Source: Collinsella aerofaciens | Lineage (GTDB): Bacteria; Actinomycetota; Coriobacteriia; Coriobacteriales; Coriobacteriaceae | DNA: 37,516 nt | NCBI RefSeq assembly: GCF_028209625.1 | Contig: NZ_JAQLDU010000018.1 | Span: 1-37,516, forward strand | Direction of reading: 5' to 3' | Part shown: positions 17,950 to 26,201 of the stretch, piece after piece | Numbering within the stretch: position 1 is the first letter of the stretch | Layout: every line of letters begins with the position of its first letter | The notes under the pieces: model-generated | Databases searched by the model: none | The model's input: the letters and a program-made list of their open reading frames with translations, nothing else | Told to the model about the DNA's origin: nothing | Translations under genes and position numbers: made by a program

Positions 17950-18600
17950 CTAGCGCACGGCCTTGACCGCCGCCGTCAGATCGAACAGCGTATCGAGCAC
18001 GGCCTCGCAGCCATCCACCACGTCCTGCGGCAGCGGCACGATGTCGGGAACGGCAAACACGTGGCAACCGGCCGTGATGCCCGAGACGCAACCGTTGCGC
18101 GAATCCTCGACCACGGCGCACTCCTCGGGGGCAAAGCCCGTGCGCTCGCAGGCGAGCAGGTACATCTCGGGGTCGGGCTTGCCGTGCACGACGTCCTCGC
18201 CGCAGGTCACCGTTTCAAACTTGTCAAAGAGACCGACCATTTTGAGGTTGCGCTCGGCCGTGACGTGACGCGACGACGTCGCAAGACCCACGTGATAGCC
18301 CGCAGCCAGCAGCCCGTCGAGGCACTCGGCGGCACCGTCCTTAAGCTCCAGATCGGTCTTGACCATCTCGTCGCGAATCTCCTTGTGACGACGATAGATC
18401 GCCTCGGTGGTCTCATGGCTGCCGTAATGCTTATCAAGGATGTCCATAACATCGGGCAGCGTGCGGCCGATAAACTGATGGATCAGCGCTTCATCAATCG
18501 CGAATCCCAGCTCGGCCGCGCCCGCCTTCCACGCCTTGATACCCAAACGTTCGGTATCGACCAGCGTTCCGTCCATGTCGAAAATAACGGCCTTGATCAT
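17950..18600 (-). CDS. HAD family hydrolase, beta-phosphoglucomutase-like
   Basis: A 216-residue haloacid-dehalogenase-type phosphatase or sugar-phosphate mutase. Seen: motif I FDMDGTLVDTE with nucleophile D8 and acid D10, a helical C1 cap (residues 17-85), motif II LATSSR, lysine in GKPDPEMY and motif III CAVVEDSRNG. The closest style is the beta-phosphoglucomutase/GS1-like group, so a small sugar phosphate is the likely substrate, unproven. The ATG at 18600 follows GGGGGA by 5 bases. It is divergent from larE; the 173-base gap is AT-rich and holds TATATA-ACG-TATATA. Confidence 0.9.
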   Translation of the reverse strand: MIKAVIFDMDGTLVDTERLGIKAWKAGAAELGFAIDEALIHQFIGRTLPDVMDILDKHYGSHETTEAIYRRHKEIRDEMVKTDLELKDGAAECLDGLLAAGYHVGLATSSRHVTAERNLKMVGLFDKFETVTCGEDVVHGKPDPEMYLLACERTGFAPEECAVVEDSRNGCVSGITAGCHVFAVPDIVPLPQDVVDGCEAVLDTLFDLTAAVKAVR

Positions 18601-18773
18601 ATCGGTCCCCCATCGCTTCGCGCTGCTGTACTCCAGCAACTTTACCGCACCTGTAAACTTGTATATAACGTATATAGCATATTGCACTTTCGTTACATAG
18701 ATAGAAGTCTTATGGCAAGTAACGCATTAGGATTATAGTTTTCGACCGAGTACTCAACGATAAGGATCGTTTC

Positions 18774-19652
18774 ATGATTTTAGACACCACGGCACCCGCA
18801 GAGGAGCTTCAAGACAAGCTATCGGCGCTCGAACAGCTGCTTTTGGCATACGGGCGCGTGGCTATCGGGTTTTCCGGCGGCGTTGACAGCAGCTTTTTGG
18901 CCGCCGTATGCGCCCGCATTATGCCTACCAATACCCTCCTCGTCCATCTCACCACGCCGCTCATCGGCACACCCGAGCAGGCTTCGTTTGAGCGGTCCGT
19001 TGACGGACAAACCGATGAGGGTCCGCATTTTATGCTCCCCGTGCTCAATCTTTCGGTCGATCAGCTGCAGCTCCCCCAGGTAGCCTGCAACGATGCCGAC
19101 CGCTGCTACCACTGCAAGCGCGCCGGCTTTACCGCCATCGTCAACCACGCCAAGTCGCTAGGCTTTCCCACCGTCATCGATGGCAGCAATGCAAGCGATC
19201 GCGGTGACTACCGCCCCGGCATGCGTGCGGCAGAAGAGCTCGGCGTGCGCTCACCCCTTATGGAGGTCGGCTTCACCAAGGACGAAGAGCGCGAGCTGCT
19301 GCGCGCATGGGGCTATCCCGTTTGGAACCTGCCGGCGGGGGCCTGCCTTGCCACGCGCGTCCCCACGGGCGAGAAGCTTACGCGCGAGAAGGTCGATTTA
19401 ATCCGCGCCTGCGAGGATTATCTGCACGATCTTGACCTGGCGCAGGTCCGCGCACGCCTGGTCGGCGGCTGCATGCATATCGAAGCCGCCCCGGCAGATG
19501 TCGCCAAGATCGCCGCCCTCGGCGGTACCGTGGTCAACGACGAGGGAAAGGCCCCGCTGCCCGCCGCCATCGAGTCCGTGCTGCGCAACCTAGGCTGCGG
19601 CCACATCTCCCCCGAGGTCACCCCCTACATCCACGGCAACATGAACCTTTAG
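18774..19652 (+). CDS. larE: LarE-type sacrificial sulfur transferase
   Basis: A 292-residue PP-loop enzyme. LarE adenylates a pyridinium dicarboxylate mononucleotide and gives up its own cysteine sulfur to build the nickel-pincer cofactor of lactate racemase. Seen: PP-loop SGGVDSS (34-40), CYHC (111-114), DGSNASDRGDYRPG (136-149) and PAGACLATR with Cys191 near where the donor cysteine is expected. No larA, larB or larC lies in the window, so it could serve a distant lar locus or another thiolation. The ATG at 18774 lacks a strong ribosome site but matches the family start. Confidence 0.88.
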   Translation: MILDTTAPAEELQDKLSALEQLLLAYGRVAIGFSGGVDSSFLAAVCARIMPTNTLLVHLTTPLIGTPEQASFERSVDGQTDEGPHFMLPVLNLSVDQLQLPQVACNDADRCYHCKRAGFTAIVNHAKSLGFPTVIDGSNASDRGDYRPGMRAAEELGVRSPLMEVGFTKDEERELLRAWGYPVWNLPAGACLATRVPTGEKLTREKVDLIRACEDYLHDLDLAQVRARLVGGCMHIEAAPADVAKIAALGGTVVNDEGKAPLPAAIESVLRNLGCGHISPEVTPYIHGNMNL

Positions 19653-19664
19653 GTTACGCCGTTT

Positions 19665-19710
19665 AACCTACCAAAAAGGGACAGGTTTATTTTGGCAGGT
19701 TTTATCTGGG
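19665..19710. repeat. GGGACA hairpin repeat, copy B
   Basis: Near-identical to the element at 12900 (AACCTACC instead of AACCTGCC in the left arm). It lies 12 bases after the larE stop and before a terminator, the same placement as copy A. Confidence 0.85.
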
Positions 19711-19722
19711 AAAACACAAATA

Positions 19723-19752
19723 GGGCCGCAACGTCGTATGGCGTTGCGGCCC
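19723..19752. terminator. Terminator between larE and the PTS operon
   Basis: Perfect 11-base arms GGGCCGCAACG (19723-19733) and CGTTGCGGCCC (19742-19752), 8-base loop. Convergent genes lie on both sides. Confidence 0.8.
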
Positions 19753-19796
19753 CTTTCCTTGGAGAAGGATCGATTGATTGAGTGGCCAGGTTAACC

Positions 19797-20249
19797 CTAG
19801 TCCTCGAGCCCGGCGTTAATAAGCTCGGCGATTTCAACAGGATCGGCGCTCGCACGCACCTTGTCGCGGAAGCCGACGTCCATCAACATCACGGCAGCCT
19901 TGGACAGCAGGCGCAGGTGCGTGGTTCCTGCTTCGCCGGCGGGCACGTACAACGCAAGCGCGACATCGACGGGCACGCCATCAAAGCTCGGCCACTCAAC
20001 GGGCTCGGCCAGCTTGAGCACAACAACGCCCGGCGTATGGATCGCGTCGCTCTTGGCATGCGGAACGGCAAAACCGGCGACAAGGCCCGTCTCGGCCTCG
20101 TTCTCGCGAGCGATAAAGGCGGCCTCGACGGCAGAGGCATCGTCGGCAAAGCCAAGCTCAACAGCCTGCTCAGACAAATAGTGCAATGCATCCTCGCGCG
20201 TTGCGGCGGCATGCCCAATCGTTACCTGGTTGGCAGATACAAATCCCAT
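19797..20249 (-). CDS. PTS EIIA, fructose/mannitol type
   Basis: A 150-residue phosphocarrier. It takes phosphate from HPr on a histidine and hands it to the EIIB domain of its permease. The family active site GFAVPHAKSDAI puts the phosphohistidine at H64; the C-terminal LLSKAAVMLMD and DKVRASADPVEIAELI segments fit EIIA type 2. The ATG at 20249 follows AAGGAG by 8 bases. It is the last gene of the six-gene operon, 12 bases after the transketolase C-half, while its EIIBC partner is the first. Confidence 0.92.
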   Translation of the reverse strand: MGFVSANQVTIGHAAATREDALHYLSEQAVELGFADDASAVEAAFIARENEAETGLVAGFAVPHAKSDAIHTPGVVVLKLAEPVEWPSFDGVPVDVALALYVPAGEAGTTHLRLLSKAAVMLMDVGFRDKVRASADPVEIAELINAGLED

Positions 20250-20261
20250 GGAAAAAACTCC

Positions 20262-21200
20262 TTACAACACGGACCTGACCGCGGCCTCGATACCCTTGGC
20301 GTCCAGACCGTACTTATGCAGCAAGTCGACCGCAGGGCCGGACTCGCCGTACACATCGCGCACGCCAACGCGGCGCACGGGCACCGGATGCTGCTCCGCA
20401 AGCACCGTCGCAACGGCCTCGCCCAATCCGCCGACAATTGAGTGCTCCTCGGCGGTCACCACACGACCGGTCTTCTTTGCGCTGGACACAACCAGGCGCT
20501 CGTCGAGCGGCTTAATCGTGTGCATATTTATGACCTCGGCGTCGATGCCATCGGCAGCGAGCGTCTCGGCCGCCTCGAGCGCCTCGGCGACCATAAGGCC
20601 GCAAGCAATGATGGTCACATCGGAGCCTTCGCGCACAACCACGCCGCGACCGATCTTAAACTCATAGTCCTCGCGGTCGTTGATGACCGGTGTCGCCAGA
20701 CGCCCAAAGCGCATGTAGACCGGACCCTCAAACTCATAGGCGGCGCGCACGCAAGCACGAGCCTCGGTGTCATCGGCGGGAACGATCACTGTCATGCCCG
20801 GAATCGTGCGCATGAGCGCGATGTCCTCGCAGCACTGATGCGTAGCGCCGTCTTCGCCGACCGAAATACCCGCATGCGTAGCGCCGATTTTGACGTTGAG
20901 GTGCGGATAGCCGATGGAATTACGCACTTGCTCGTACGCACGACCGGCGGCGAACATGGCAAAGGTGCTCGCAAAGGCGACGCGACCCGTGGTCGCAATG
21001 CCGGCGGCAAGCCCCATCAAGTTGCTCTCGGCAATGCCGGCGTCGTAGAAGCGCTCAGGGTGCGCAGCCTTAAACTTACCGGTCTGCGTGGCGGCGGCTA
21101 AATCGGCATCGAGGACCACAAAGTCATCGCGCTCATTGCCCAGCTCGACAAGTGCCTCGCCGTAGCTAACGCGCGTGGCAACTTTCTTGACGTCTGCCAT
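20262..21200 (-). CDS. Transketolase, C-terminal half
   Basis: A 312-residue subunit with the pyrimidine-binding and C-terminal domains of transketolase. With the N-half it moves two-carbon units between ketose and aldose phosphates. Seen: YGEALVELGNERDDFVVLDADL at the start, GIAESNLMGLAAGIATTGRVAFASTFAMF (pyrimidine-binding region with the catalytic Glu of AES), HAGISVGEDGATHQCCEDIALMR and TAEEHSIVGGLGEAV. The ATG overlaps the N-half stop as TAATG, so the halves are translationally coupled. Confidence 0.95.
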   Translation of the reverse strand: MADVKKVATRVSYGEALVELGNERDDFVVLDADLAAATQTGKFKAAHPERFYDAGIAESNLMGLAAGIATTGRVAFASTFAMFAAGRAYEQVRNSIGYPHLNVKIGATHAGISVGEDGATHQCCEDIALMRTIPGMTVIVPADDTEARACVRAAYEFEGPVYMRFGRLATPVINDREDYEFKIGRGVVVREGSDVTIIACGLMVAEALEAAETLAADGIDAEVINMHTIKPLDERLVVSSAKKTGRVVTAEEHSIVGGLGEAVATVLAEQHPVPVRRVGVRDVYGESGPAVDLLHKYGLDAKGIEAAVRSVL

Positions 21201-22030
21201 TAGAGCTCCTCCCCTGCTGCTGCGAGCTCGGCCATGGCCTGCTCAAACTGTTCATCGTTGGGTGCCTTGCCGTGCCAGCCAACCTGGTTTTCCATAAAGG
21301 AGACGCCCTTGCCCTTCACCGTCTCCGCGACAATGGCCACGGGTGCGCCGCTCACTTTGCGGGCCTCGGCAAAGGCGGCGGCAATCTGCGCCATGTCGTT
21401 GCCGTCGGCGAGCTCGATCACATGCCACTTAAAGGCACGGAACTTGTCGGCAAGCGGCATAGCCGAGTTGACTTCGTCGATACTGCCATCAATTTGCAAG
21501 CCATTGTGGTCGACGATAGCGACGAGGTTACCCAAGTCGTGGTTGCCGGCGAACATGGCCGCCTCCCACACCTGGCCCTCCTCGCACTCACCGTCGCCCA
21601 ACAGCGTGTAAACGCGGTAGCTGTCGCCCCAGTGCCTTGCAGCGAGTGCCATTCCAACCGCGGCGGAAATGCCCTGACCGAGCGAACCGGTAGACATGTC
21701 GACGCCCGGTGTGTCATTCATATTGGGATGGCCCTGCAGGCGGCTGCCGATATGACGGAGCGTCTCGAGCTCCTCCTTGGGGAAGAACCCGCGCTCGGCG
21801 AGCACGGCATAGAGCGCCGGAGCACAATGCCCCTTGGAGAGCACAAAGCGGTCGCGCTTAGCGCAGCTGGGATTCGCCGGATCGACATCCATTTCCTCAA
21901 AGTAGAGGTAGGTCATAATGTCGGCGGCGCCAAGCGATCCACCCGGATGCCCCGACTTAGCGGCATGGACGCCCGTGACAATGCCGCGGCGAACCTCATT
22001 GGCAATCCTGGCCAGTTCCTGATCGGTCAT
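21200..22030 (-). CDS. Transketolase, N-terminal half
   Basis: A 276-residue subunit with the thiamine-diphosphate pyrophosphate-binding domain. Seen: SGHPGGSLG with H28, KGHCAPALYAVLAERG, TGSLGQGIS and the ThDP/Mg motif starting GDGE (145-148) and closing with N176. Split transketolases are common in Firmicutes and Actinobacteria, in sugar-specific operons or beside an intact copy. The ATG at 22030 follows GAGG by 7 bases; the longer frame has no match. 62 bases separate it from the transaldolase. Confidence 0.95.
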   Translation of the reverse strand: MTDQELARIANEVRRGIVTGVHAAKSGHPGGSLGAADIMTYLYFEEMDVDPANPSCAKRDRFVLSKGHCAPALYAVLAERGFFPKEELETLRHIGSRLQGHPNMNDTPGVDMSTGSLGQGISAAVGMALAARHWGDSYRVYTLLGDGECEEGQVWEAAMFAGNHDLGNLVAIVDHNGLQIDGSIDEVNSAMPLADKFRAFKWHVIELADGNDMAQIAAAFAEARKVSGAPVAIVAETVKGKGVSFMENQVGWHGKAPNDEQFEQAMAELAAAGEEL

Positions 22031-22092
22031 GGAGTTTCCTCTCTTGAGCACGCCGGCCCGGCATAACAAATGCTGGGCCGGCAGAACCATCG

Positions 22093-22776
22093 TTACTGCG
22101 CCTCGACGACCTTTTTCCAGTCGGCCTCAAACGAAGCGAGGCCCTGGTCGGTCAGCGGGTGATGCAGGCACTTCTTAAGAGCGGCCATGGGGACGGTCGC
22201 AATATCGGCACCGAGCAGCGCTGCCTGGGTCACGTGATTGGGCGTGCGGACGGATGCGGTGATGATCTCGACGGTATCGTCCACGTTCTTGCCGGTCCAG
22301 TCATAGTTCTTGATGCAGGTCACAACGTTGTCGAGCTGTGAAATGCCGTCCTCGGCGATGTCGTCGAAGCGTCCGACAAACGGGCTGATGTAGCGAGCGC
22401 CGGCATTAGCGGCCATCAGGGCCTGGGTCGGCGAGAAAACAAGCGTCATGTTGACGCGCACGCCCGCATCAGCCAGGGCGCGGCAGGCGGCGAGGCCGGC
22501 CTCGCACACGGGAAGCTTAACCACAATGTTGGGGGCCAGGGCGGCAAGACGCTTGCCCTCCTCGATCATGCCCTCGGCAGTAGTCGCGGTGGACTCGGCG
22601 GACACGGGCAGCCCCTCGCAGAGCTCGGCGATCTTGAGCATGTGAGGCTCAAAGTCTGCAAGCTTGCCACCGGTCTTGGCATACAGGGACGGGTTGGTGG
22701 TGACGCCGGCAAGACAACCCCAGCTCTTGGCCTCGGCGATCTCGTCAAGGTTGGCGGTATCGATAAAGAACTTCAT
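22093..22776 (-). CDS. Transaldolase, small TalC/MipB type
   Basis: A 227-residue class I aldolase of the small transaldolase/fructose-6-phosphate aldolase family, which moves a dihydroxyacetone unit between sugar phosphates. Seen: MKFFIDTANLDEI start, AGVTTNPS (23-30), Schiff-base lysine K87 in VVKLPV and SPFVGRFDD (131-139). F133 lies where FSA enzymes carry the tyrosine that favours free aldolase activity, so transaldolase is the better call; that rests on my alignment from memory to E. coli FsaA. The ATG at 22776 follows AAGGAG by 8 bases. It lies between the GatZ-like and transketolase genes. Confidence 0.9.
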   Translation of the reverse strand: MKFFIDTANLDEIAEAKSWGCLAGVTTNPSLYAKTGGKLADFEPHMLKIAELCEGLPVSAESTATTAEGMIEEGKRLAALAPNIVVKLPVCEAGLAACRALADAGVRVNMTLVFSPTQALMAANAGARYISPFVGRFDDIAEDGISQLDNVVTCIKNYDWTGKNVDDTVEIITASVRTPNHVTQAALLGADIATVPMAALKKCLHHPLTDQGLASFEADWKKVVEAQ

Positions 22777-22813
22777 GGTGCAAACTCCTTCGGAGGAATC
22801 CAAAACTCAAAAA

Positions 22814-22844
22814 ATAGGACAAAGGGGATGTCCCTTTGTCCTAT
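22814..22844 (-). terminator. Hairpin with U run between gatZ-like gene and transaldolase
   Basis: Perfect 13-base arms ATAGGACAAAGGG and its complement with a 5-base loop. On minus six U residues follow, giving a textbook intrinsic terminator in the middle of the operon. The stem also carries the GGACAAAGGGACA core of the dispersed repeats. It may lower expression of the downstream four genes, or stop messages from the first two. Confidence 0.75.
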
Positions 22845-22901
22845 GTGCCGGGCCTGCAGCTGGGACATGCCCCAGGCCCGGCGTCGTGTAGGAAAAGCTA
22901 C

Positions 22902-24170
22902 TTAGAGAGCCTTCTCGATGCGGCTCGTGACGCCCTTGAGGTTAAGACCGACGACGTACTGCTTGATCGGGCGCTTGATGTGCTCGATCACAAAGCGCTT
23001 GCCGTCGATGTCCTGGGCAGCGAGGTTGCGATAGAGCTTCTCGACCTGATCCTTGACCTCGGGATCGTTAAAGGCGTAGTGGCCGGATACATCCAGAATC
23101 TTCAGGCTGAGCTCGTCGTCGGCCAGAATGTCGTCAACCTGCAGGTTGACATCGTCGCCGGTCATCCACTTGCGCCAGCGCTCGGTCTTGATAGCCTTGA
23201 CCAGCAGCGTGTGATACAGGTCGGAGGGATCGTCGCACAGGCCGTTGTCGACCAGAATCCGCTCGGTAGCGCAGAGCTTGAGGTAAGCGCGGGTCTCCTC
23301 GGTGCCGTACTGGGGAGCGACATTGGAAGCGGTCACGTGAGCCGGAATGTGCTCGAGCAGCGTCGCGTCATCCAGGTAGTCGGCGTTGTGCTCCTTCAGG
23401 CCCACGCCATAGCGCTTGGCCATGTCGGCGAGCTCGCGGGCGTTCTTAAAGTTATAGTGACCGACCTGCTCGGTCCAACGGGTGAGCGTACCGGTCTGGC
23501 CGACGATAAAGGTGGGCATGGGGCAGCCGCGCTTCTCGAGCTCGGGCTGCAGCGCAGAAATGAACTCCTCGTACTTATCGGTAGAGGTCAAGCCGCCATT
23601 GGTCTCCTCGGTACCGACCTCATAGGCGACCTCAGGCAGGTTATGCTCGCGACGGTACTGCTCAAGATAGTCGATAAGGTCGATCGTGCGGCGAAGCACC
23701 ACGTCGAGCGGAATAACCTTGCCGATCTGATAGGGGTCCTTGGTGGGATCGACCATCAGCAGGTCAAAGCCTGCCTCCATGTCGGCGACGAAGGACTTGC
23801 GGGCGAGCTCCATGGCCTCGTCCTCGGGCAGGTGGGCGTTACGCTCCTCGTCGCGCTGCCACGGACCGCCGTGATCGCGGCACAGGTAGTACGGACCGGT
23901 GTAGCCCACCTCGTCGGCAACCTTCTTGATGTCGGCGGCAAAGCGTGTCTGGTCCCAACCGTTGACGTAGCCGGCGCCCATCTCGTCCATATCGACCTGG
24001 TTGCGGCTGGCGATAAACATGGGCGGGAAGTCCTCGTCCTTGGCAAGCTCGAACACGGCCTGAATCAGGTTGGGGCTCATGGGGCCAATGCCGACCATGG
24101 TTGCGTGATCACCGCTATCCTGCAGCTTGAGCATGCCCTGAACGGCCTGGCGGATGGTGAGGTTGGACAT
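22902..24170 (-). CDS. GatZ/KbaZ-like sugar-phosphate enzyme, divergent
   Basis: A 422-residue TIM-barrel-type protein of the family holding GatZ/KbaZ, the so-called non-catalytic subunits of tagatose-1,6-bisphosphate aldolase; other members are reported as ketose (phosphate) 4-epimerases. By eye it follows E. coli GatZ weakly: NQVDMDEMGAGY (57-68), CRDHGGPW (97-104, GatZ has GDHLGP), YEVGTEETNGG and LKEHNADYL (GatZ has YEAHSTDY). No gatY/kbaY aldolase gene lies in the window, which favours an independent catalytic role such as epimerase. The ATG at 24170 has GGAGAAGGAG upstream. Second gene of the operon. Confidence 0.85.
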   Translation of the reverse strand: MSNLTIRQAVQGMLKLQDSGDHATMVGIGPMSPNLIQAVFELAKDEDFPPMFIASRNQVDMDEMGAGYVNGWDQTRFAADIKKVADEVGYTGPYYLCRDHGGPWQRDEERNAHLPEDEAMELARKSFVADMEAGFDLLMVDPTKDPYQIGKVIPLDVVLRRTIDLIDYLEQYRREHNLPEVAYEVGTEETNGGLTSTDKYEEFISALQPELEKRGCPMPTFIVGQTGTLTRWTEQVGHYNFKNARELADMAKRYGVGLKEHNADYLDDATLLEHIPAHVTASNVAPQYGTEETRAYLKLCATERILVDNGLCDDPSDLYHTLLVKAIKTERWRKWMTGDDVNLQVDDILADDELSLKILDVSGHYAFNDPEVKDQVEKLYRNLAAQDIDGKRFVIEHIKRPIKQYVVGLNLKGVTSRIEKAL

Positions 24171-24239
24171 TTTGTTCTCCTTCTCCAGAGGATTTTTGAC
24201 AAAAGTTCCCTGGGACCCAGATGCGGGCCCTATCAGTAC

Positions 24240-24300
24240 GGATGGATTTTGTTGTGTAGGGGCGGTTGTGCGGAGTCAAATCCATCCCTCCGCACAACCG
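24240..24300 (-). promoter_or_regulatory. Interleaved inverted repeats between EIIBC and gatZ-like genes
   Basis: GGATGGATTT (24240-24249) is complementary to AAATCCATCC (24278-24287). CGGTTGTGCGGAG (24263-24275) is complementary to CTCCGCACAACCG (24288-24300). The order A, B, A', B' means the two perfect stems can only coexist as a pseudoknot, or exclude one another as in an attenuator. No U run follows. Confidence 0.6.
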
Positions 24301-24314
24301 GAGTCCTTAGAGGT

Positions 24315-25787
24315 TTACTTGGCCTTCTTATCGAGCGCGGGCTTCATAGCAATCAGGATTGCGGCGGCGACCACGGAGCCGATCACGATGTCCAGGCAGA
24401 ACAGCGCGACGTTGTTGGTAGCAAGGGCGACGATAAAGCCACCGTGCGGGACGTAGCAGTCGATACCCTGGAAGGCGGCGAGCGCCGCACCCACGGCAGA
24501 GCCGATGCAGATGCCGGGCAGGGTGTGGCCAAGGTCCTTGACCGCGAAGGGGATAGCACCCTCGGTAATGCCGATGCAGCCCATGAACAGTGCGGAGATA
24601 CCCATCTGGCGATCGGCGTCATCGAACTTGTTCTTGGCGATGAGCGCAGCGAGACCGCAGGCAATCGGGGGAATGGCGACGGCGACGCGGAACATGCCGT
24701 TGGGACCATAGATGCCGGAGGCCATGATGGCCATAGTAAAGGTCGAAGCGGTCTTATTGATGGGACCACCCATATCGAAGGCGGTCATAACGCCAATGAC
24801 CAGGCCCAAGACGACGGCGGAACCGCCCTGCAGGCTACCGAGCACGCTGGTGAGCCAATCCATCACAAAGCCAAGTGGCGTGGCCAGGATGTAGATGTAG
24901 GCCATGCCCAGGACGAGCGAGGTCAGAATCGGGATGATCAGGATCGGCATGATGGTCTGGATGGTGTTGTTGACCTTCCAGGTCTTCATCCAGCGGACAA
25001 AGTAACCGCAGATGACAGCCATGATCATGGCGCCCAAGAAGCCAGTCGAAACGCTGTTGCCGCTCGGAGTGACGACGGCGTTGTTGACCAAGTAGCCCAG
25101 GACAAAACCGGGGGCGAGCGCGGGCTTGCCGGCCATCGAGTAGGCGATGTATGCCGCAAGCACCGGAATCATCATGGAAATACCGGCCATGCCGATGGTA
25201 TTAAGGCTCACCATCAACGGGTTGGTGACCTCCATACCGCTAGCACCGGCAGTACCGGATGCCAACGAGAAGGCGAGGAACACGCCACCGATAACGACAA
25301 TGGGGATAAAATAGGAAACGCCGGTATTGAATGCATTGAGCAGTGTCTTACCCGGATCGGCAAAGATAGACTGCTTGGACGCCGGTGTCGGGGCCTGCGG
25401 GGCAGCGGAGACGGCCTTCTTCTCTGCCTTGGCCTCGGCCTTGGGCGCGTCAACGGCACCGCCCGTCGCCTTGATGATCTCAACAGCCTGGTCGATAATC
25501 TTGACCGGATCGGCGATCACATCGGAAGTACCGACCTTGAGGAACTTGCCCTCGGCCATCTTCTGCTCAAAACGGTCCTCGTTCTCGACACCCACGTCGA
25601 CGGACTCCAGGACCAGGTCGGCGGAGTCCACATCTTCCTGCGTGAGCTCATTCTCGATACCCAGGCCACCCTGAGCCTCGACCTTGCACTCGATGCCACG
25701 GGCGGCGCATTCATCCTGAATCGCCTTCTGGGCCATATACGTGTGGGCGATACCCACGGTACAGGCGGCAACGCCTACGATCTTCAT
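24315..25787 (-). CDS. PTS EIIBC, fructose family
   Basis: A 490-residue permease that imports and phosphorylates a sugar. Seen: an EIIB domain (1-100) with phosphocysteine C9 in ACTVGIAHTYMAQ; the usual fructose EIIB motif is CPTGIAHT, so P and T are changed. An Ala/Pro/Lys-rich linker (about 105-140) leads to an EIIC domain with about nine membrane helices, including GGPINKTAS, GITEGAIPFAVKD and the PHGGF segment. The ATG at 25787 follows GAGGG by 5 bases; the longer frame has no match. First gene of the operon; its EIIA is the last. Fructose itself is possible but the partner genes point to another ketose. Confidence 0.93.
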   Translation of the reverse strand: MKIVGVAACTVGIAHTYMAQKAIQDECAARGIECKVEAQGGLGIENELTQEDVDSADLVLESVDVGVENEDRFEQKMAEGKFLKVGTSDVIADPVKIIDQAVEIIKATGGAVDAPKAEAKAEKKAVSAAPQAPTPASKQSIFADPGKTLLNAFNTGVSYFIPIVVIGGVFLAFSLASGTAGASGMEVTNPLMVSLNTIGMAGISMMIPVLAAYIAYSMAGKPALAPGFVLGYLVNNAVVTPSGNSVSTGFLGAMIMAVICGYFVRWMKTWKVNNTIQTIMPILIIPILTSLVLGMAYIYILATPLGFVMDWLTSVLGSLQGGSAVVLGLVIGVMTAFDMGGPINKTASTFTMAIMASGIYGPNGMFRVAVAIPPIACGLAALIAKNKFDDADRQMGISALFMGCIGITEGAIPFAVKDLGHTLPGICIGSAVGAALAAFQGIDCYVPHGGFIVALATNNVALFCLDIVIGSVVAAAILIAMKPALDKKAK

Positions 25788-26201
25788 TGCTTCCCTCTTT
25801 TCATAGAGTTGCGTGCGCAAGACACCGTTTGCGGAGGCCTCCGGAGCATCCCCTGCCGTTTGGACTTGCTGTCTTTTCGACAAGACCAATATAGGTGCTC
25901 GTTTTTCTTAATGCCAGCTTATTTCGGTAAACGCGCAGGTCAGAGCGTTGGTTATGCGATTTAGTTATGCGTTTAACCAAAAATGAATCCTGCGATTTTG
26001 CCCTCGATTTCAAAAGTCAAGAAGTATTTGATTTTCTCGGTAGACGGCAGATGCGCATGCCGGTCACAAATTTCGACCCCACCCATATACCGCATTTGTT
26101 GCATACTCATATGAAAGGAAAAGTCGCTCACCAAAGCGCATCCCTCACCAAGACTCAAAGTCATCATGTTGGAAAATGCTCATCTGTCGGAAGGAGTCGC
26201 T
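25788..26201. promoter_or_regulatory. Divergent control region of the PTS operon and LacI gene
   Basis: This 414-base gap has no gene. On minus a TATATT -10 candidate lies at 25888-25893 with CTGGCA at 18 bases. TTGGTTA (25948-25954) and TAACCAA (25974-25980) are perfect 7-base arms; inside, GTTATGCG occurs twice (25951-25958 and 25964-25971), 13 bases apart. A half-site GGTAAACGC (25926-25934) resembles GGTTAAACGC read on minus at 25970-25979. These are likely sites for the LacI-family regulator. A 10-base palindrome GGAGGCCTCC (25833-25842) lies in the leader. Confidence 0.5.

Noticed and set aside
19797..25787. Sulfoquinovose (sulfo-transketolase or sulfo-transaldolase) pathway
   Set aside because: Split transketolase and transaldolase occur there, but no sulfoquinovosidase, sulfosugar isomerase or sulfonate exporter is in the operon, and a PTS would phosphorylate the sugar.
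22836..25964. A 1042-codon plus-strand open frame
   Set aside because: It is the antisense of the gatZ-like and EIIBC genes; its translation is low-complexity His/Gly/Asp/Leu-rich and matches nothing. High GC gives long shadow frames.
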